A stretch of DNA of 64,000 nucleotides from NCBI RefSeq assembly GCF_002836595.1, contig NZ_PJBB01000003.1:2665001-2729000 (forward strand), written 5' to 3'. Position 1 is the stretch's first letter. Each line of letters opens with the position of its first letter. Position numbers and translations under genes: made by a program. Positions 39,601 through 46,993 of this stretch are shown here, piece after piece. The notes below the pieces were generated by a model. It had not been told where the DNA came from, did not search any database, and was given only the letters and a program-made list of their open reading frames with translations. The stretch is from Tenacibaculum sp. Bg11-29 (GTDB lineage: Bacteria; Bacteroidota; Bacteroidia; Flavobacteriales; Flavobacteriaceae).

Positions 39601-39865
39601 GTATATATACTTACCACAAAACACCTCTAACGAGGTGTTTTGTATGTTCAAGATTTATATTTATTAAGTGGTTTGTTAAATGTTAAAATAATGTTAAAGA
39701 AAATAGGGGTAACCCTATTTAATGTAGGGGTATTGGGTATTGTAAATTAGAATAAAAGTATGTTTATTTGCTGAAAATTAAAATGAAAAACCTTCGACTG
39801 ATGAATACTTAATATAAAATACCATTATTTTTACTTTTTTAAAAATTAATTTAAATAAAGTAAAA
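39601..39865. other. Leader region of a small operon
   Basis: It holds a terminator-like hairpin AAAACACCT/AGGTGTTTT (39618-39641) and about 220 further AT-rich bases with no gene. The hairpin stem is the same as that of the terminator at 35370. Confidence 0.45.
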
Positions 39866-40042
39866 ATGAAAAAAGCAGTCTTATTATTAGCAATGTTTAG
39901 TGTAATTATATTATCAAGTTGTACAGATAGTTCATTAGAAAATTTACCAAATGAAACACAAGGAAAAGAACTCCAATCAACAAACCCAGGAGATGACGGA
40001 GTCATCGTTACAGAAGATCCAGAAGACGATGGTGAAGGGTAG
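39866..40042 (+). CDS. Small acidic lipoprotein
   Basis: A 58-residue frame starts MKKAVLLLAMFSVIILSSC, a clear lipoprotein signal with lipobox LSSC. The mature part is short and acidic (PGDDGVIVTEDPEDDGEG). A purine-rich stretch (AATAAAGTAAAA) precedes the ATG. The gene overlaps the next membrane-protein gene by 14 bases, indicating coupling. The function is unknown; it could be a surface-anchored accessory of the neighbour. Confidence 0.55.
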   Translation: MKKAVLLLAMFSVIILSSCTDSSLENLPNETQGKELQSTNPGDDGVIVTEDPEDDGEG

Positions 40043-40760
40043 GAGCAAAATAACTAGCATAATTGCTGTTGTTTTACTTTTAATTGGAATAACAGCATCT
40101 TTTTCTCATAGTTTTTTTACACCATTTAAAGAAAACCCAGCAAGTTTAGAATTAAATAAAGAAAGATCTCAATTAAAAAAGGAGTGGAATAAAAAAGAAA
40201 CTTCTCATGATAGTGTTTTTAAAAATAATTTGATTTCAAAAAATGATTACTTTTTAATTAAAAATAGAAACGAAAAAGAACGGAAAGCTGATTTCATTGC
40301 TATTTCAAAAAGGAGAAAAAAAATTGGAATTGAATTTAGTTTTAACGGTAGAAATAGTTTACATTATTGGTTGAAATCATTTGGGTTTTCATTAACATTC
40401 TTTATTGTTTCTTGTTTTTTAGCATTTAAAGATGCTATTTTATATAGAAAAGGATTGCTAAAATGGTACGAACCTAAAGCGGCAATATCTTTTATTGCAA
40501 TTTCATTGTTTTGGTTATACCACTCTATTTTTATGACTGCTAGAGATTACTTTAATATTACATATTTGTTAGTTCTATTAGGAGTAATGTTTCCGTTATC
40601 TTACTTTATTTATCATTTTATCATTAGAGTTTTTTCTATAGAAGGTAAGCTTTTGGAAAATATAAGAAATTTAGTTTCTCATGTTTTGAATTATACTAAA
40701 GAAGAAAAAGAGGATGAGAAATGGGAATTATTAGAAAAAGTTGCTGATAATGGAAAATAA
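40029..40760 (+). CDS. Four-helix membrane protein
   Basis: I start at the ATG at 40029 (MVKGRSKITSIIAVVLLL); an upstream in-frame ATG at 39951 would overlap almost half of the small lipoprotein gene. The product is 243 residues with hydrophobic segments at about 8-30, 114-136, 150-166 and 178-205. The soluble loop between helices one and two is Lys/Asn-rich and the C-terminus is acidic. No family is recognised. It probably acts with the lipoprotein and the 51-residue protein as a three-gene unit, possibly exclusion or immunity. Confidence 0.5.
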   Translation: MVKGRSKITSIIAVVLLLIGITASFSHSFFTPFKENPASLELNKERSQLKKEWNKKETSHDSVFKNNLISKNDYFLIKNRNEKERKADFIAISKRRKKIGIEFSFNGRNSLHYWLKSFGFSLTFFIVSCFLAFKDAILYRKGLLKWYEPKAAISFIAISLFWLYHSIFMTARDYFNITYLLVLLGVMFPLSYFIYHFIIRVFSIEGKLLENIRNLVSHVLNYTKEEKEDEKWELLEKVADNGK

Positions 40761-40905
40761 AAAAGAAATACTTCAAAAGCTAAAAGAATCTGGTCAAATA
40801 AAAGAAAAAGACTATAAAAAACAGATTCAAATTATTGAAAAACAAAATCAAAAGATTAAAATATATAAAAGCGTATCAATTTATAATTTGAATTTATTAA
40901 AATAA
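40750..40905 (+). CDS. Small Lys-rich helical protein
   Basis: A 51-codon frame (MENKKEILQKLKESGQIKEK...) overlaps the end of the four-helix membrane protein gene by 11 bases. The product is a charged, probably coiled-coil helix (DYKKQIQIIEKQNQKIKIYK) without membrane segment. The overlap suggests translational coupling. The function is unknown. Confidence 0.4.
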   Translation: MENKKEILQKLKESGQIKEKDYKKQIQIIEKQNQKIKIYKSVSIYNLNLLK

Positions 40906-40912
40906 TCGTTTT

Positions 40913-41326
40913 TTAAGACTTTAGATATTCTTCAAGTTTCTCTTTTGAAGAGGTTATCTCAGCTATGCGTTTAGAAACTTTAATTTCTATTAAATTAGAA
41001 AAACTCTTTTTACTCATAAATAACTCTTCATTTTCTAAAACGATATCTATTATTTCGTTAACAGAAAAAGAGACCTTTTCATTTTCATTTTTATAAATTA
41101 ATTCTTTTTCTTTCGGTTGTGAATCAAAATTAAAACTAAGTAAATCATCAATCGAATACTTATCAAACTTAGAGTTTATTTTCTTAGCCAACAATCTTGT
41201 TATTTTTTTAGTATCACCCCTAAGAATCTTGTATATAGAACTTTTACCAACCCCAATTATTTTACTGAATTCGTCAGGTGTTAATCTTAAATCTATAAGT
41301 AATTTCTCAAATTTTTCCTGTACCAT
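40913..41326 (-). CDS. HTH (XRE-type) repressor
   Basis: 137 residues. The N-terminal helix-turn-helix is LIDLRLTPDEFSKIIGVGKSSIYKILRGDTKKITRLLAKKI (about residues 10-50), in the pattern of phage Cro/CI-like regulators. The C-terminal part is helical and acidic and may dimerise. No peptidase motif for self-cleavage is seen. It is divergent from the small HTH protein at 41499 with operator-like repeats between, the classic layout of a lysogeny switch. Confidence 0.7.
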   Translation of the reverse strand: MVQEKFEKLLIDLRLTPDEFSKIIGVGKSSIYKILRGDTKKITRLLAKKINSKFDKYSIDDLLSFNFDSQPKEKELIYKNENEKVSFSVNEIIDIVLENEELFMSKKSFSNLIEIKVSKRIAEITSSKEKLEEYLKS

Positions 41327-41347
41327 TATCTCATAGTGTAAAAAAAG

Positions 41348-41381
41348 TGTCCAAAAATATTGCTATTGTCCAAAAAGTGTC
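41348..41381. promoter_or_regulatory. Operator-like repeats of the repressor
   Basis: TGTCCAAAAA occurs at 41348-41357 and 41367-41376, 19 bases apart, with GTGTC half sites next to both (41347 region and 41377-41381). On the minus strand the first copy overlaps TATTTTTG, a TAnnTTTG-type -7 box about 25 bases before the repressor start, so binding here would be autoregulatory. Confidence 0.45.
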
Positions 41382-41498
41382 TTAATATTGTACTCAACAA
41401 AACAAATATACATAAATAAGTGATATATGTTGGGTTGCAAGATTGTTCAGTAAAACTAAAAATGAGTTTTATATCTCATTTTCAAAACGATTAGAAAT

Positions 41499-41693
41499 AT
41501 GACAACAGCGATAGATTGGGTAACAGCCAAAAAAATAGCGGAAGATACAGGAGTTTCAAGAAGTTTTGTTTTGAAGTTATTAGAAACTGGAGATATTAAG
41601 TTTTCAAAAAACGGAAATAGAAAAAATTCAGGGTTAATGATTTCAATTAGTTCATTCAATAAATATTGGGAAAATAATGGAATTATCAAATAA
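41499..41693 (+). CDS. Small HTH DNA-binding protein, excisionase-like
   Basis: 64 residues. WVTAKKIAEDTGVSRSFVLKLLETGDIKFSKNG is a winged or MerR-like HTH of the excisionase/HTH_17 type, and ISISSFNKYWENN is a typical end. It is the first rightward gene after the repressor operators. A role as excisionase or as early regulator of the element is likely. Confidence 0.6.
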   Translation: MTTAIDWVTAKKIAEDTGVSRSFVLKLLETGDIKFSKNGNRKNSGLMISISSFNKYWENNGIIK

Positions 41694-41962
41694 AAAATAA
41701 AGCAATTTAATTTGCTTTTAACAAACCGATAAAAGGGCATTAATCGGTTAAAAATACCAAAGGGATAAGTAAGAAAGCTTATCTAACAGTAACTCACAAC
41801 ATCGTTACTAAGTAACATTCTTAAAAGTTAGCCCTTTTCTAAAGTTGTGAGTTACTTTCTTTAAAAGATCATTAACATATTGGCAGATTAAGAGAGTTTT
41901 ATATAGTTCGTAGTTTAGTTTTTAATAGTAAGTTCTTAGTCTGCCATTTTAATATTTAAACA
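41694..41962 (+). promoter_or_regulatory. Structured leader region with three inverted repeats
   Basis: After a terminator-like hairpin (AAAGCAAATT-type, 41698-41717) and ACCGAT/ATCGGT (41724-41746) come a 12-bp perfect inverted repeat GTAACTCACAAC (41789-41800) with GTTGTGAGTTAC (41844-41855), and TGGCAGATTAAG (41881-41892) with CTTAGTCTGCCA (41935-41946) ending 17 bases before the next ATG. It may be a structured RNA leader or part of an origin. Confidence 0.45.
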
Positions 41963-42268
41963 ATGAAAAAAGGGCAAATTACCAAGCAAAATTGCGCAAT
42001 TAAACCGCAAAATATTATTCAAGTTTTCTTTTCAGAAAAGCTACAAGTTTTTTATGTAAAAGGAAAAGCCAACCACTTACCAAACAGTAATTTTAAATCA
42101 TTAATCACTTGTGAAAACAGTGTTTTTAATGAGTTTTTAAAATTCTTAGAAAAATTTAAATCTTCAGAATGCTTAGCATCCTATAAACTCTTAGAACTAA
42201 AAGATAAATTAAATGAGTTTTTAATTAATAGAGCAGGTAATTGTAAAGTAATAAATAAAGTAGCATAA
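41963..42268 (+). CDS. Unknown small protein of the replication region
   Basis: 101 residues, basic N-terminus (MKKGQITKQNCAIKPQNIIQVFF), central KGKANHLPNSNFKSLITCENS and a helical C-terminus. No family recognised. It has no membrane segment. It lies upstream of the large replication-like gene behind a structured leader. Confidence 0.5.
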   Translation: MKKGQITKQNCAIKPQNIIQVFFSEKLQVFYVKGKANHLPNSNFKSLITCENSVFNEFLKFLEKFKSSECLASYKLLELKDKLNEFLINRAGNCKVINKVA

Positions 42269-42326
42269 AATAAAGAAAGTGGCTAGAAATTTCGACCCTC
42301 TACCACTTTCTACCAAAGGAATAAGT

Positions 42327-42377
42327 ATGATAAAACCAATCTTAAAAAAGAAAGATATAACACGTTATTTCCTATGA
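42327..42377 (+). CDS. Possible 16-residue leader peptide
   Basis: ATG at 42327 opens a 16-codon frame (MIKPILKKKDITRYFL) whose stop overlaps the next ATG as ATGA. A hairpin AGAAAGTGG/CCACTTTCT (about 42275-42311) precedes it. It could be a translated leader controlling the 628-residue gene, or a chance frame. Confidence 0.25.
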   Translation: MIKPILKKKDITRYFL

Positions 42378-44260
42378 ACAAAAATACAAAAAATAACGCA
42401 AACAAAACGCAAAAACGCAAACTAATACTTAATAGTATTGGCGTTTATAATGAGGCTGTTAAAGACAATTTAAGAAAACGCAAGTTAAACGCAGTTACCG
42501 AGCATACCATTAAACATTTTATTGATAATGCGTATAGAAAAAAAGTAACAGATGTACAGTATAATAAATCGGTAGAAGCGTTTAATGCTACACATGGTTT
42601 ATTGCTGCTTAAAAGAGGTAAAGAGCAAGAGTACGAGCAAAAACAGTATTCATATATAAATTTTCCGTACTTAAACCAAGCAGCTGTAAATAATGCAATG
42701 AATAACTTTAGAAAGCATAAAGAAATTTATAATGAAAAGGTTACTCAAGAAAACAAAAAAATAGCAGCTTATAACTTATCAATTGTAAAAACTACGAATA
42801 AAGAGTTTCTAAGCGCAATTACTAAGTTTAAAAAAGAAAACAACAGGCTTTTTATTAGTGACTATAATAAAAAAGTAGCAGAATTTAATAGCCCTTTAGC
42901 TTATAAAATTTTACCTAAAAAAAGAGAACAGACTTTAAAACCTTTTTCGCAAATGATGTTTAGAACCTTAGCAGGTTTTTATGTATCGCAATTAAAAACT
43001 AGAAATTCATTTCTTCTTCAAATGAATAAACCTACTTCTGTTTTAAAAAATAAGCTTCCTAAATTAGAGATAGATCACAAGAAGTTAGCAGAACATAAAA
43101 GAGAAGGGTGGGCAATGTTAGGAATTTGTAAAAAAACAGCGCAAAACCACATTAAAAGGTTTAGAGAGGCAGGTTTATTGGTGAATTATAAGTTTATTAA
43201 TTCAGAAAAACCTATTTCAGTGAATTTTAAACCTGAAATTTTAACCGTTTTAGAAGGAAATCCTCCAAAATCACAAAATGCTGATTTTCAATTTTTTAAA
43301 TCTTTTAATCGGAAAGAATTACATGATAGTACTGATACTACTAGAACTAAATTAAAAGAAAAAGAAATAAAAGACTGTGCAAATAGCACAGCTCTTTATA
43401 AATGCGGTTCGATGCTGGCAAACGAACACGAAAGCAACACTAACGAATGTCCTGCGGACGGCTACGAGAACACCAAAGGGATAAGTAACAAAAAAGAAAT
43501 TTCTTTCGGCGGCGAAAAAAAAATAAAACGGCCCGATTTTCTTAAAATATCAGAACCAAAGAGTAAAACCAATTTACTAACCGAAAATTTTACTGCCAAT
43601 TTTATAGATGAAACCAAATTGGCTGAAAAACTAGCTAGTGGTGAATTTAATAATTACAAAGGTTTAAGATATGATTACTTACAAAAGGTTGAACAATACG
43701 CCCTTATTAGTAATGAAGAGTTTAAGCAGATAGTAATTCAGGATTTTATTAAAAGTTCTGCTAAAATTTGGAAAAATCACAATGTTTATGTGGGGGAGTG
43801 GCGCAAGACTATTAATACTTTAAAAACACAAGTGTTTGCTAACATCGTTCACAAATTAACAATTATTGAAAAACTAAAAGAGTATCGTTGGAAGCTTGAT
43901 TTTGCACGTAAATGGTTTCTTAAAAATAAGGAGGTAAAGGCATTGTTTCCGTTCGCATATTTTGATAAAACACGTAAAAATTCAAATGAATTAGGTTTTT
44001 ACGGACTGCATTCAGTATGGAAAAGTCATTTAAAGTACCAGGAGAAAAAGGAAGCAGAAAGGAAAAAACAAATAGAGGATTCTAACATTAGAAAACGCAG
44101 ATTATCATCACAAAAGAAGCTGACAAACGCAATAAAAAAATACGAATTAGGAAAGTTTAGTTACAAGCAATTATTCAATTACGTAAAAGATAATTTACCT
44201 CATGAGTATCTTATTTCACTACCTAATTTAATTAATAATCAAAATACAAATTTAGCATAA
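42374..44260 (+). CDS. Replication-initiator-like HTH protein
   Basis: 628 residues, very basic. The N-terminal 200 residues are helical and Lys/Asn-rich with ASN/NKK-type repeats. At about residues 240-275 lies a winged-helix-like segment, EGWAMLGICKKTAQNHIKRF followed by REAGLLVNYKF, resembling replication or DNA-binding proteins of phages and plasmids. The C-terminal part (about 400-620) is helical. I do not recognise a Rep catalytic motif (no HUH or two-Tyr pattern), so the initiator role is inference from position after the repressor/excisionase genes and the DNA-binding segment. The middle of the gene contains GC-richer hairpins and a repeated 15-mer. Confidence 0.45.
   Translation: MNKNTKNNANKTQKRKLILNSIGVYNEAVKDNLRKRKLNAVTEHTIKHFIDNAYRKKVTDVQYNKSVEAFNATHGLLLLKRGKEQEYEQKQYSYINFPYLNQAAVNNAMNNFRKHKEIYNEKVTQENKKIAAYNLSIVKTTNKEFLSAITKFKKENNRLFISDYNKKVAEFNSPLAYKILPKKREQTLKPFSQMMFRTLAGFYVSQLKTRNSFLLQMNKPTSVLKNKLPKLEIDHKKLAEHKREGWAMLGICKKTAQNHIKRFREAGLLVNYKFINSEKPISVNFKPEILTVLEGNPPKSQNADFQFFKSFNRKELHDSTDTTRTKLKEKEIKDCANSTALYKCGSMLANEHESNTNECPADGYENTKGISNKKEISFGGEKKIKRPDFLKISEPKSKTNLLTENFTANFIDETKLAEKLASGEFNNYKGLRYDYLQKVEQYALISNEEFKQIVIQDFIKSSAKIWKNHNVYVGEWRKTINTLKTQVFANIVHKLTIIEKLKEYRWKLDFARKWFLKNKEVKALFPFAYFDKTRKNSNELGFYGLHSVWKSHLKYQEKKEAERKKQIEDSNIRKRRLSSQKKLTNAIKKYELGKFSYKQLFNYVKDNLPHEYLISLPNLINNQNTNLA
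43376..43510 (+). other. Hairpin cluster inside the replication-like gene (possible origin)
   Basis: In an AT-rich gene this stretch is locally GC-rich and holds CTGTGC-aaata-GCACAG, TCCtgcGGA, TTTCGGCGGCGAAA and the 15-mer ACCAAAGGGATAAGT at 43472, which also occurs at 41756 and (one change) at 42312 upstream. Origins embedded in initiator genes have this look. Confidence 0.35.
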
Positions 44261-44272
44261 AAACCAAATAGC

Positions 44273-44584
44273 ATGAGCCAAGAAAACGAATTGAAGAAAT
44301 GTACTTGTGGTGCAAATAATAAAATTACTTGTCCGAATTGTAGCGAATTAAAAATGGTGATTCTTTTAAAACATGGAAATAATGATTTAAAAATTGCGGG
44401 AAATGGTGGCAGAAAATTTAACCCAGTTTGGTATAATCATTTAAGTAAAAACAGAAAAAAAGCAAACCTGTTGGTAAACGCTATGTTTCGAAGATTTGAG
44501 CAATCTAAATATGCAAATGCTACGAATAAAGTAAATTTTTACAGCAACATAACTGGTGATTTAGTAACAAGTATAAAAGTTTAA
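44273..44584 (+). CDS. Zinc-ribbon-like small protein
   Basis: 103 residues. The N-terminus has two CxC/CxxC pairs (CTCGANNKITCPNC), a likely zinc ribbon. The rest is basic (WYNHLSKNRKKANLL) with no further motif. It lies 12 bases after the replication-like gene and three bases before the next, so is in the same operon. Possibly a DNA- or RNA-binding accessory of replication. Confidence 0.5.
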   Translation: MSQENELKKCTCGANNKITCPNCSELKMVILLKHGNNDLKIAGNGGRKFNPVWYNHLSKNRKKANLLVNAMFRRFEQSKYANATNKVNFYSNITGDLVTSIKV

Positions 44585-44586
44585 TT

Positions 44587-44925
44587 ATGAAAAAGAAATT
44601 GAATTTAAAAATAAACGAATTAATCTCTCTTCACAAAATCACAAACAAGCTTTATGATTTAAACTTCTCATTGCTTGAGAAAGAAGAAAAAATAGCAGTT
44701 TCAATAGGTTTGATATTGGCTGACAAGTTTGATAAAAAATATAAAACCATTCAAAAGAAACTAGATTTATTCGAAGCAAAAAAATCAATCAAATTTACTT
44801 TAGATTTTTACGAAGCATGGGCATTAAAAAAATTATGTATTGAATTATACGGTATTGGAGATACTGATTTTGAAAAACTAGGTATTCAAAATGTAATAAA
44901 TAAACTAGATCGTGATGGATGCTAA
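44587..44925 (+). CDS. Unknown helical protein of the replication operon
   Basis: 112 residues, Lys/Leu-rich and mainly helical (LNLKINELISLHKITNKLYD, FLEAKKSIKFTLDFYEAWALK). No membrane segment and no family recognised. Tight spacing to both neighbours implies co-transcription. Confidence 0.5.
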   Translation: MKKKLNLKINELISLHKITNKLYDLNFSLLEKEEKIAVSIGLILADKFDKKYKTIQKKLDLFEAKKSIKFTLDFYEAWALKKLCIELYGIGDTDFEKLGIQNVINKLDRDGC

Positions 44926-44986
44926 TTTGAAACATATTTCAGAAAACAATATTCAAAAACTAAAAAACAAAATAGGGTTAAAATGA
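44915..44986 (+). CDS. Possible 23-residue overlapping peptide
   Basis: ATG at 44915 opens a frame (MDANLKHISENNIQKLKNKI) that overlaps the preceding gene by 11 bases and ends with TGA overlapping the next ATG. The overlaps at both ends fit translational coupling across the gap; it could also be chance. Confidence 0.25.
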   Translation: MDANLKHISENNIQKLKNKIGLK

Positions 44987-45579
44987 GTTATAAATTAGAA
45001 GATAAAATGACAAGTTTACGAGCAGTTTCTATTGCTGTTTTACTTTACATTTTTGGCTATGCTTTAAAAATTTCTGTACTACTTGTCGAAGTTTTAAACC
45101 CAATAATACCAAATATAATTGTAAAGTTTATAGCAGCAGGGTTTACAGGAGTAGCTTTATCAACTGGCTTATTAATAGTATCGGTTAACGATAAAAATAA
45201 ATACACTCCTTATGTAATTGCACTAATGGATGCAGTAATGTTATTACTTGTGTTTAATATTCTTAATTCAAAATCAATTAATGAAACTCTTACTTCAAGT
45301 TTTATTAGCTTTTTCATGGCTTTTATAGGGTATCAATTAATTTCAGTTTTTGTAACTAAATACAAGCAAACAATTAGCGAAAAGCAGCAAGCAATAAGCG
45401 AAATTAATATTGAGTGTAGCGAATCATTACAAGAGCTTAACGAATTAAAGCGAGAGTTAAGGGAAGTAAAACAAACTACTTGCGGATTTTGCGAAAAAGA
45501 GTACTCCAGTAAAAATGCTTTAAACGCTCATGTTGGTAGATGTAAAGAGAACCCTAAAAACAAAAAAGTAGCAGCATGA
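44983..45579 (+). CDS. Membrane protein with coiled coil and C2H2 zinc finger
   Basis: 198 residues. Four hydrophobic helices span about 12-32, 40-68, 76-92 and 105-125, followed by a coiled coil (about 128-160, SEKQQAISEINIECSESLQE). The C-terminus is a classical C2H2 pattern, CGFCEKEYSSKNALNAHVGRC (Cys-x2-Cys-x12-His-x3-Cys variant). A bacterial membrane protein ending in a C2H2-type finger is uncommon. It could tether element DNA or a partner to the membrane; this is inference. Confidence 0.5.
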   Translation: MSYKLEDKMTSLRAVSIAVLLYIFGYALKISVLLVEVLNPIIPNIIVKFIAAGFTGVALSTGLLIVSVNDKNKYTPYVIALMDAVMLLLVFNILNSKSINETLTSSFISFFMAFIGYQLISVFVTKYKQTISEKQQAISEINIECSESLQELNELKRELREVKQTTCGFCEKEYSSKNALNAHVGRCKENPKNKKVAA

Positions 45580-45695
45580 TAAAAGATATATTAAATGAAT
45601 GTTTATTGTTTAGAACAAATGACAAAGTGATAAGAGTAATTGGAGCCATGATGTGGTTGAGCATCATACTAATAATAATAGCATTAAATCTGTAG
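45576..45695 (+). CDS. Small single-helix membrane protein
   Basis: 39 residues (MIKDILNECLLFRTNDKVIR, then a hydrophobic helix IGAMMWLSIILIIIALNL). Its start overlaps the preceding stop as ATGA. The last nine bases AATCTGTAG are identical to the ends of three other unrelated small genes nearby. Confidence 0.5.
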   Translation: MIKDILNECLLFRTNDKVIRVIGAMMWLSIILIIIALNL

Positions 45696-45700
45696 TAAAA

Positions 45701-45718
45701 GGTGTCGAATTCGACACC
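45701..45718. terminator. Terminator between convergent genes, leader-peptide unit 1
   Basis: A perfect palindrome GGTGTCGAATTCGACACC between the plus-strand membrane protein and the minus-strand peptide gene. Confidence 0.65.
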
Positions 45719-45740
45719 TTTAGGAAAGTAAACTAAAAGA

Positions 45741-45914
45741 CTAGAAACATTCTTGTTCACAAATGGTATTCGATGTAATAAGACATCGACAACCAGGAGA
45801 AGGAGGTGGACATGCCATATTATAACAAGCTGAGCGAGTAAATTTCCCTCCATTAATAGATTGTTGTTCAGTTTTATTTAATACTGAACCTAAGTTTGAA
45901 ATGTTCTTTAACAT
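45741..45914 (-). CDS. GG-leader Cys-rich peptide precursor 1
   Basis: 57 residues from the ATG at 45914; an upstream TTG in frame lies inside the -7 box and is rejected. The leader MLKNISNLGSVLNKTEQQSI ends in NGG, the double-glycine type cleavage context. The core (about 34 residues) holds six Cys (SACYNMACPPPSPGCRC...TICEQECF), suggesting three disulfides or another modification. It resembles secreted bacteriocin-type peptides of Flavobacteriia. It has its own -7 box (45936-45943) and terminator. No modification enzyme or ABC exporter is seen in the window. Confidence 0.7.
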   Translation of the reverse strand: MLKNISNLGSVLNKTEQQSINGGKFTRSACYNMACPPPSPGCRCLITSNTICEQECF

Positions 45915-45935
45915 AATTTGAGTTTTAAAGTTTCT

Positions 45936-45943
45936 CAAATCTA
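45936..45943 (-). promoter_or_regulatory. -7 box of peptide unit 1
   Basis: Minus strand TAGATTTG fits TAnnTTTG, 22 bases before the ATG. GAGAAACTTTAAAACTC after it can form a small stem in the 5' UTR. Confidence 0.55.
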
Positions 45944-45968
45944 AATAGTATAAAATAAAATTGATGAT

Positions 45969-46030
45969 AAAAAACCGTAAAAAAAGTAAGGTAAAACCTT
46001 ACTTAACTAAAATTAACATAAATAGTGTAG
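45969..46030. repeat. Upstream block of peptide unit, copy 1
   Basis: About 60 bases: AAACCGTAAAAAAAGTAAGG, then a TAAGGTAAAACCTTA hairpin, ACTTAACTAAAATTAACA and TAGTGTAG. Near-identical blocks lie upstream of the other four peptide promoters. Confidence 0.65.
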
Positions 46031-46190
46031 TAAAAAAGAAAAGAAGCAGTCCCCCCGGATAACTTCTTTTCGATATAATTAACTCAAATTTAAACTATAC
46101 AGTAAAGATCGTTTAAGAAGAAAGTTAAATCGTTTAATATTAGATAAATGGCCTTAAACTATCGCTTAAAAGCGAAAAACAGTAGAAATT
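46026..46190 (+). repeat. 165-bp direct repeat, copy A (with C-loop hairpin)
   Basis: It differs from copy B at 47552-47716 by five bases on reading, with no gap. It contains the hairpin AGAAG-cagtCCCCCCGgataa-CTTCT (46042-46067) and TCGCTT-AA-AAGCGA near its end, and stops right before the ATG of the 95-residue gene. Confidence 0.75.
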
Positions 46191-46478
46191 ATGATAGAAT
46201 CTGTAAAAGTAGAAGGAGTAGTTTATGAAAGAATTCCTTACGAAGGAGATTTTGATGAATTTTTATTAGAAAATATTCATTCAAGTGATATCGAAGAGTA
46301 TGCAGAGTATCATTTAGATATGATTAAAGAAGATAAAATGAAACCAACTTGTGTTACTGATTATTCTGAAGATGATCTTTTAGGAGCTTTAAAAGAAAGT
46401 GGATGGATTTTAATAAAACCTGAATCCTTGACTGAAGAGATAAGAATAAAAGAATTAATAGACTTAGACAATCTGTAG
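46191..46478 (+). CDS. Acidic small protein of unknown function
   Basis: 95 residues, strongly acidic (YEGDFDEFLLENIHSSDIEEYAEYH, DYSEDDLLGALKESGW). No signal peptide or membrane helix, no family recognised. The acidic character recalls phage DNA-mimic or inhibitor proteins, but nothing supports a specific target. It starts right after a 165-bp repeat and ends in the shared AATCTGTAG, so it looks like an exchangeable cargo gene. Confidence 0.5.
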   Translation: MIESVKVEGVVYERIPYEGDFDEFLLENIHSSDIEEYAEYHLDMIKEDKMKPTCVTDYSEDDLLGALKESGWILIKPESLTEEIRIKELIDLDNL

Positions 46479-46494
46479 GTTTTAAAACAAAAAA

Positions 46495-46516
46495 ATGGCT
46501 CCTGGGGAGAAGCCAT
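46495..46516 (+). terminator. Hairpin with G-run loop after the acidic gene
   Basis: ATGGCT pairs with AGCCAT around CCTGGGGAGA. The GGGG loop is complementary to the C-run loops of the neighbouring hairpin family. A further AAGGGGAAATAAA follows at 46526 and again at 46713. Confidence 0.5.
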
Positions 46517-46597
46517 AAAAACAAAAAGGGGAAATAAATTTTAATTGTCAAATAACCCTTCAAAAGAAAATTTAACTATAAAACGAAAATCAAACTC

Positions 46598-46690
46598 TAA
46601 ACTATACTGTAAAGATAATTTAAGAAGATCGTTGAATTTTTAAAAGTTAGATTAATGGCATTTAAGTATCGATGAAAAGAAAAATAGTAT
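46598..46690 (+). repeat. Divergent copy of the 165-bp repeat core
   Basis: Shares AAACTATACTGTAAAGATAA, TTTAAGAAG, TTAGATTAATGGC and TATCGATGAAAAG with the right part of copies A and B. No gene follows directly. Confidence 0.55.
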
Positions 46691-46728
46691 AGATAAACAA
46701 ACTGTAGTTAAGAAGGGGAAATAAAAAA

Positions 46729-46789
46729 CCCACTTCTTTGAGAAGTGGGAAAATTGCTATGAAAAAGAAAACTTAAGACGTCTCTTAAG
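46729..46789 (+). repeat. Paired hairpins CCCACTTC and CTTAAGA, copy 1
   Basis: CCCACTTC-tttga-GAAGTGGG (terminator-like), then AAAATTGCTATGAAAAAGAA, then CTTAAGA-CGTC-TCTTAAG. A second complete copy lies at 47404-47461, and the first hairpin alone recurs at 50986. Confidence 0.55.
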
Positions 46790-46867
46790 AAGTTTCAAAA
46801 TTAAGTTAAATTATTTAGATAGTAAAACAAATAGAATAAATAAAACTGTAGTGTTTTTAATAAAAAG

Positions 46868-46928
46868 AAGGAACCATTATAGTTCCTTCCATTTAATATA
46901 AAGCTATAGATCCCCCCGAATTCTATAG
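46868..46928 (+). repeat. Tandem hairpin pair, copy 3
   Basis: First hairpin AAGGAAC-cattata-GTTCCTT, linker atttaatata, second hairpin CTATAGAT-CCCCCCGA-ATTCTATAG with a six-C loop. It lies 66 bases before the ASCH-domain gene. Confidence 0.6.
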
Positions 46929-46993
46929 TTTCTATTAACTAATTAGAAACAAGAAAAGAATAAAAGTCACAAGGGAATTAAAATAAGTGTAGT

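Noticed and set aside
45915..45938. TTG start extending peptide 1 (and the same at 49623-49646 for peptide 4)
   Set aside because: The TTG lies inside the TAnnTTTG promoter box and the other units start at the ATG of MLKN.
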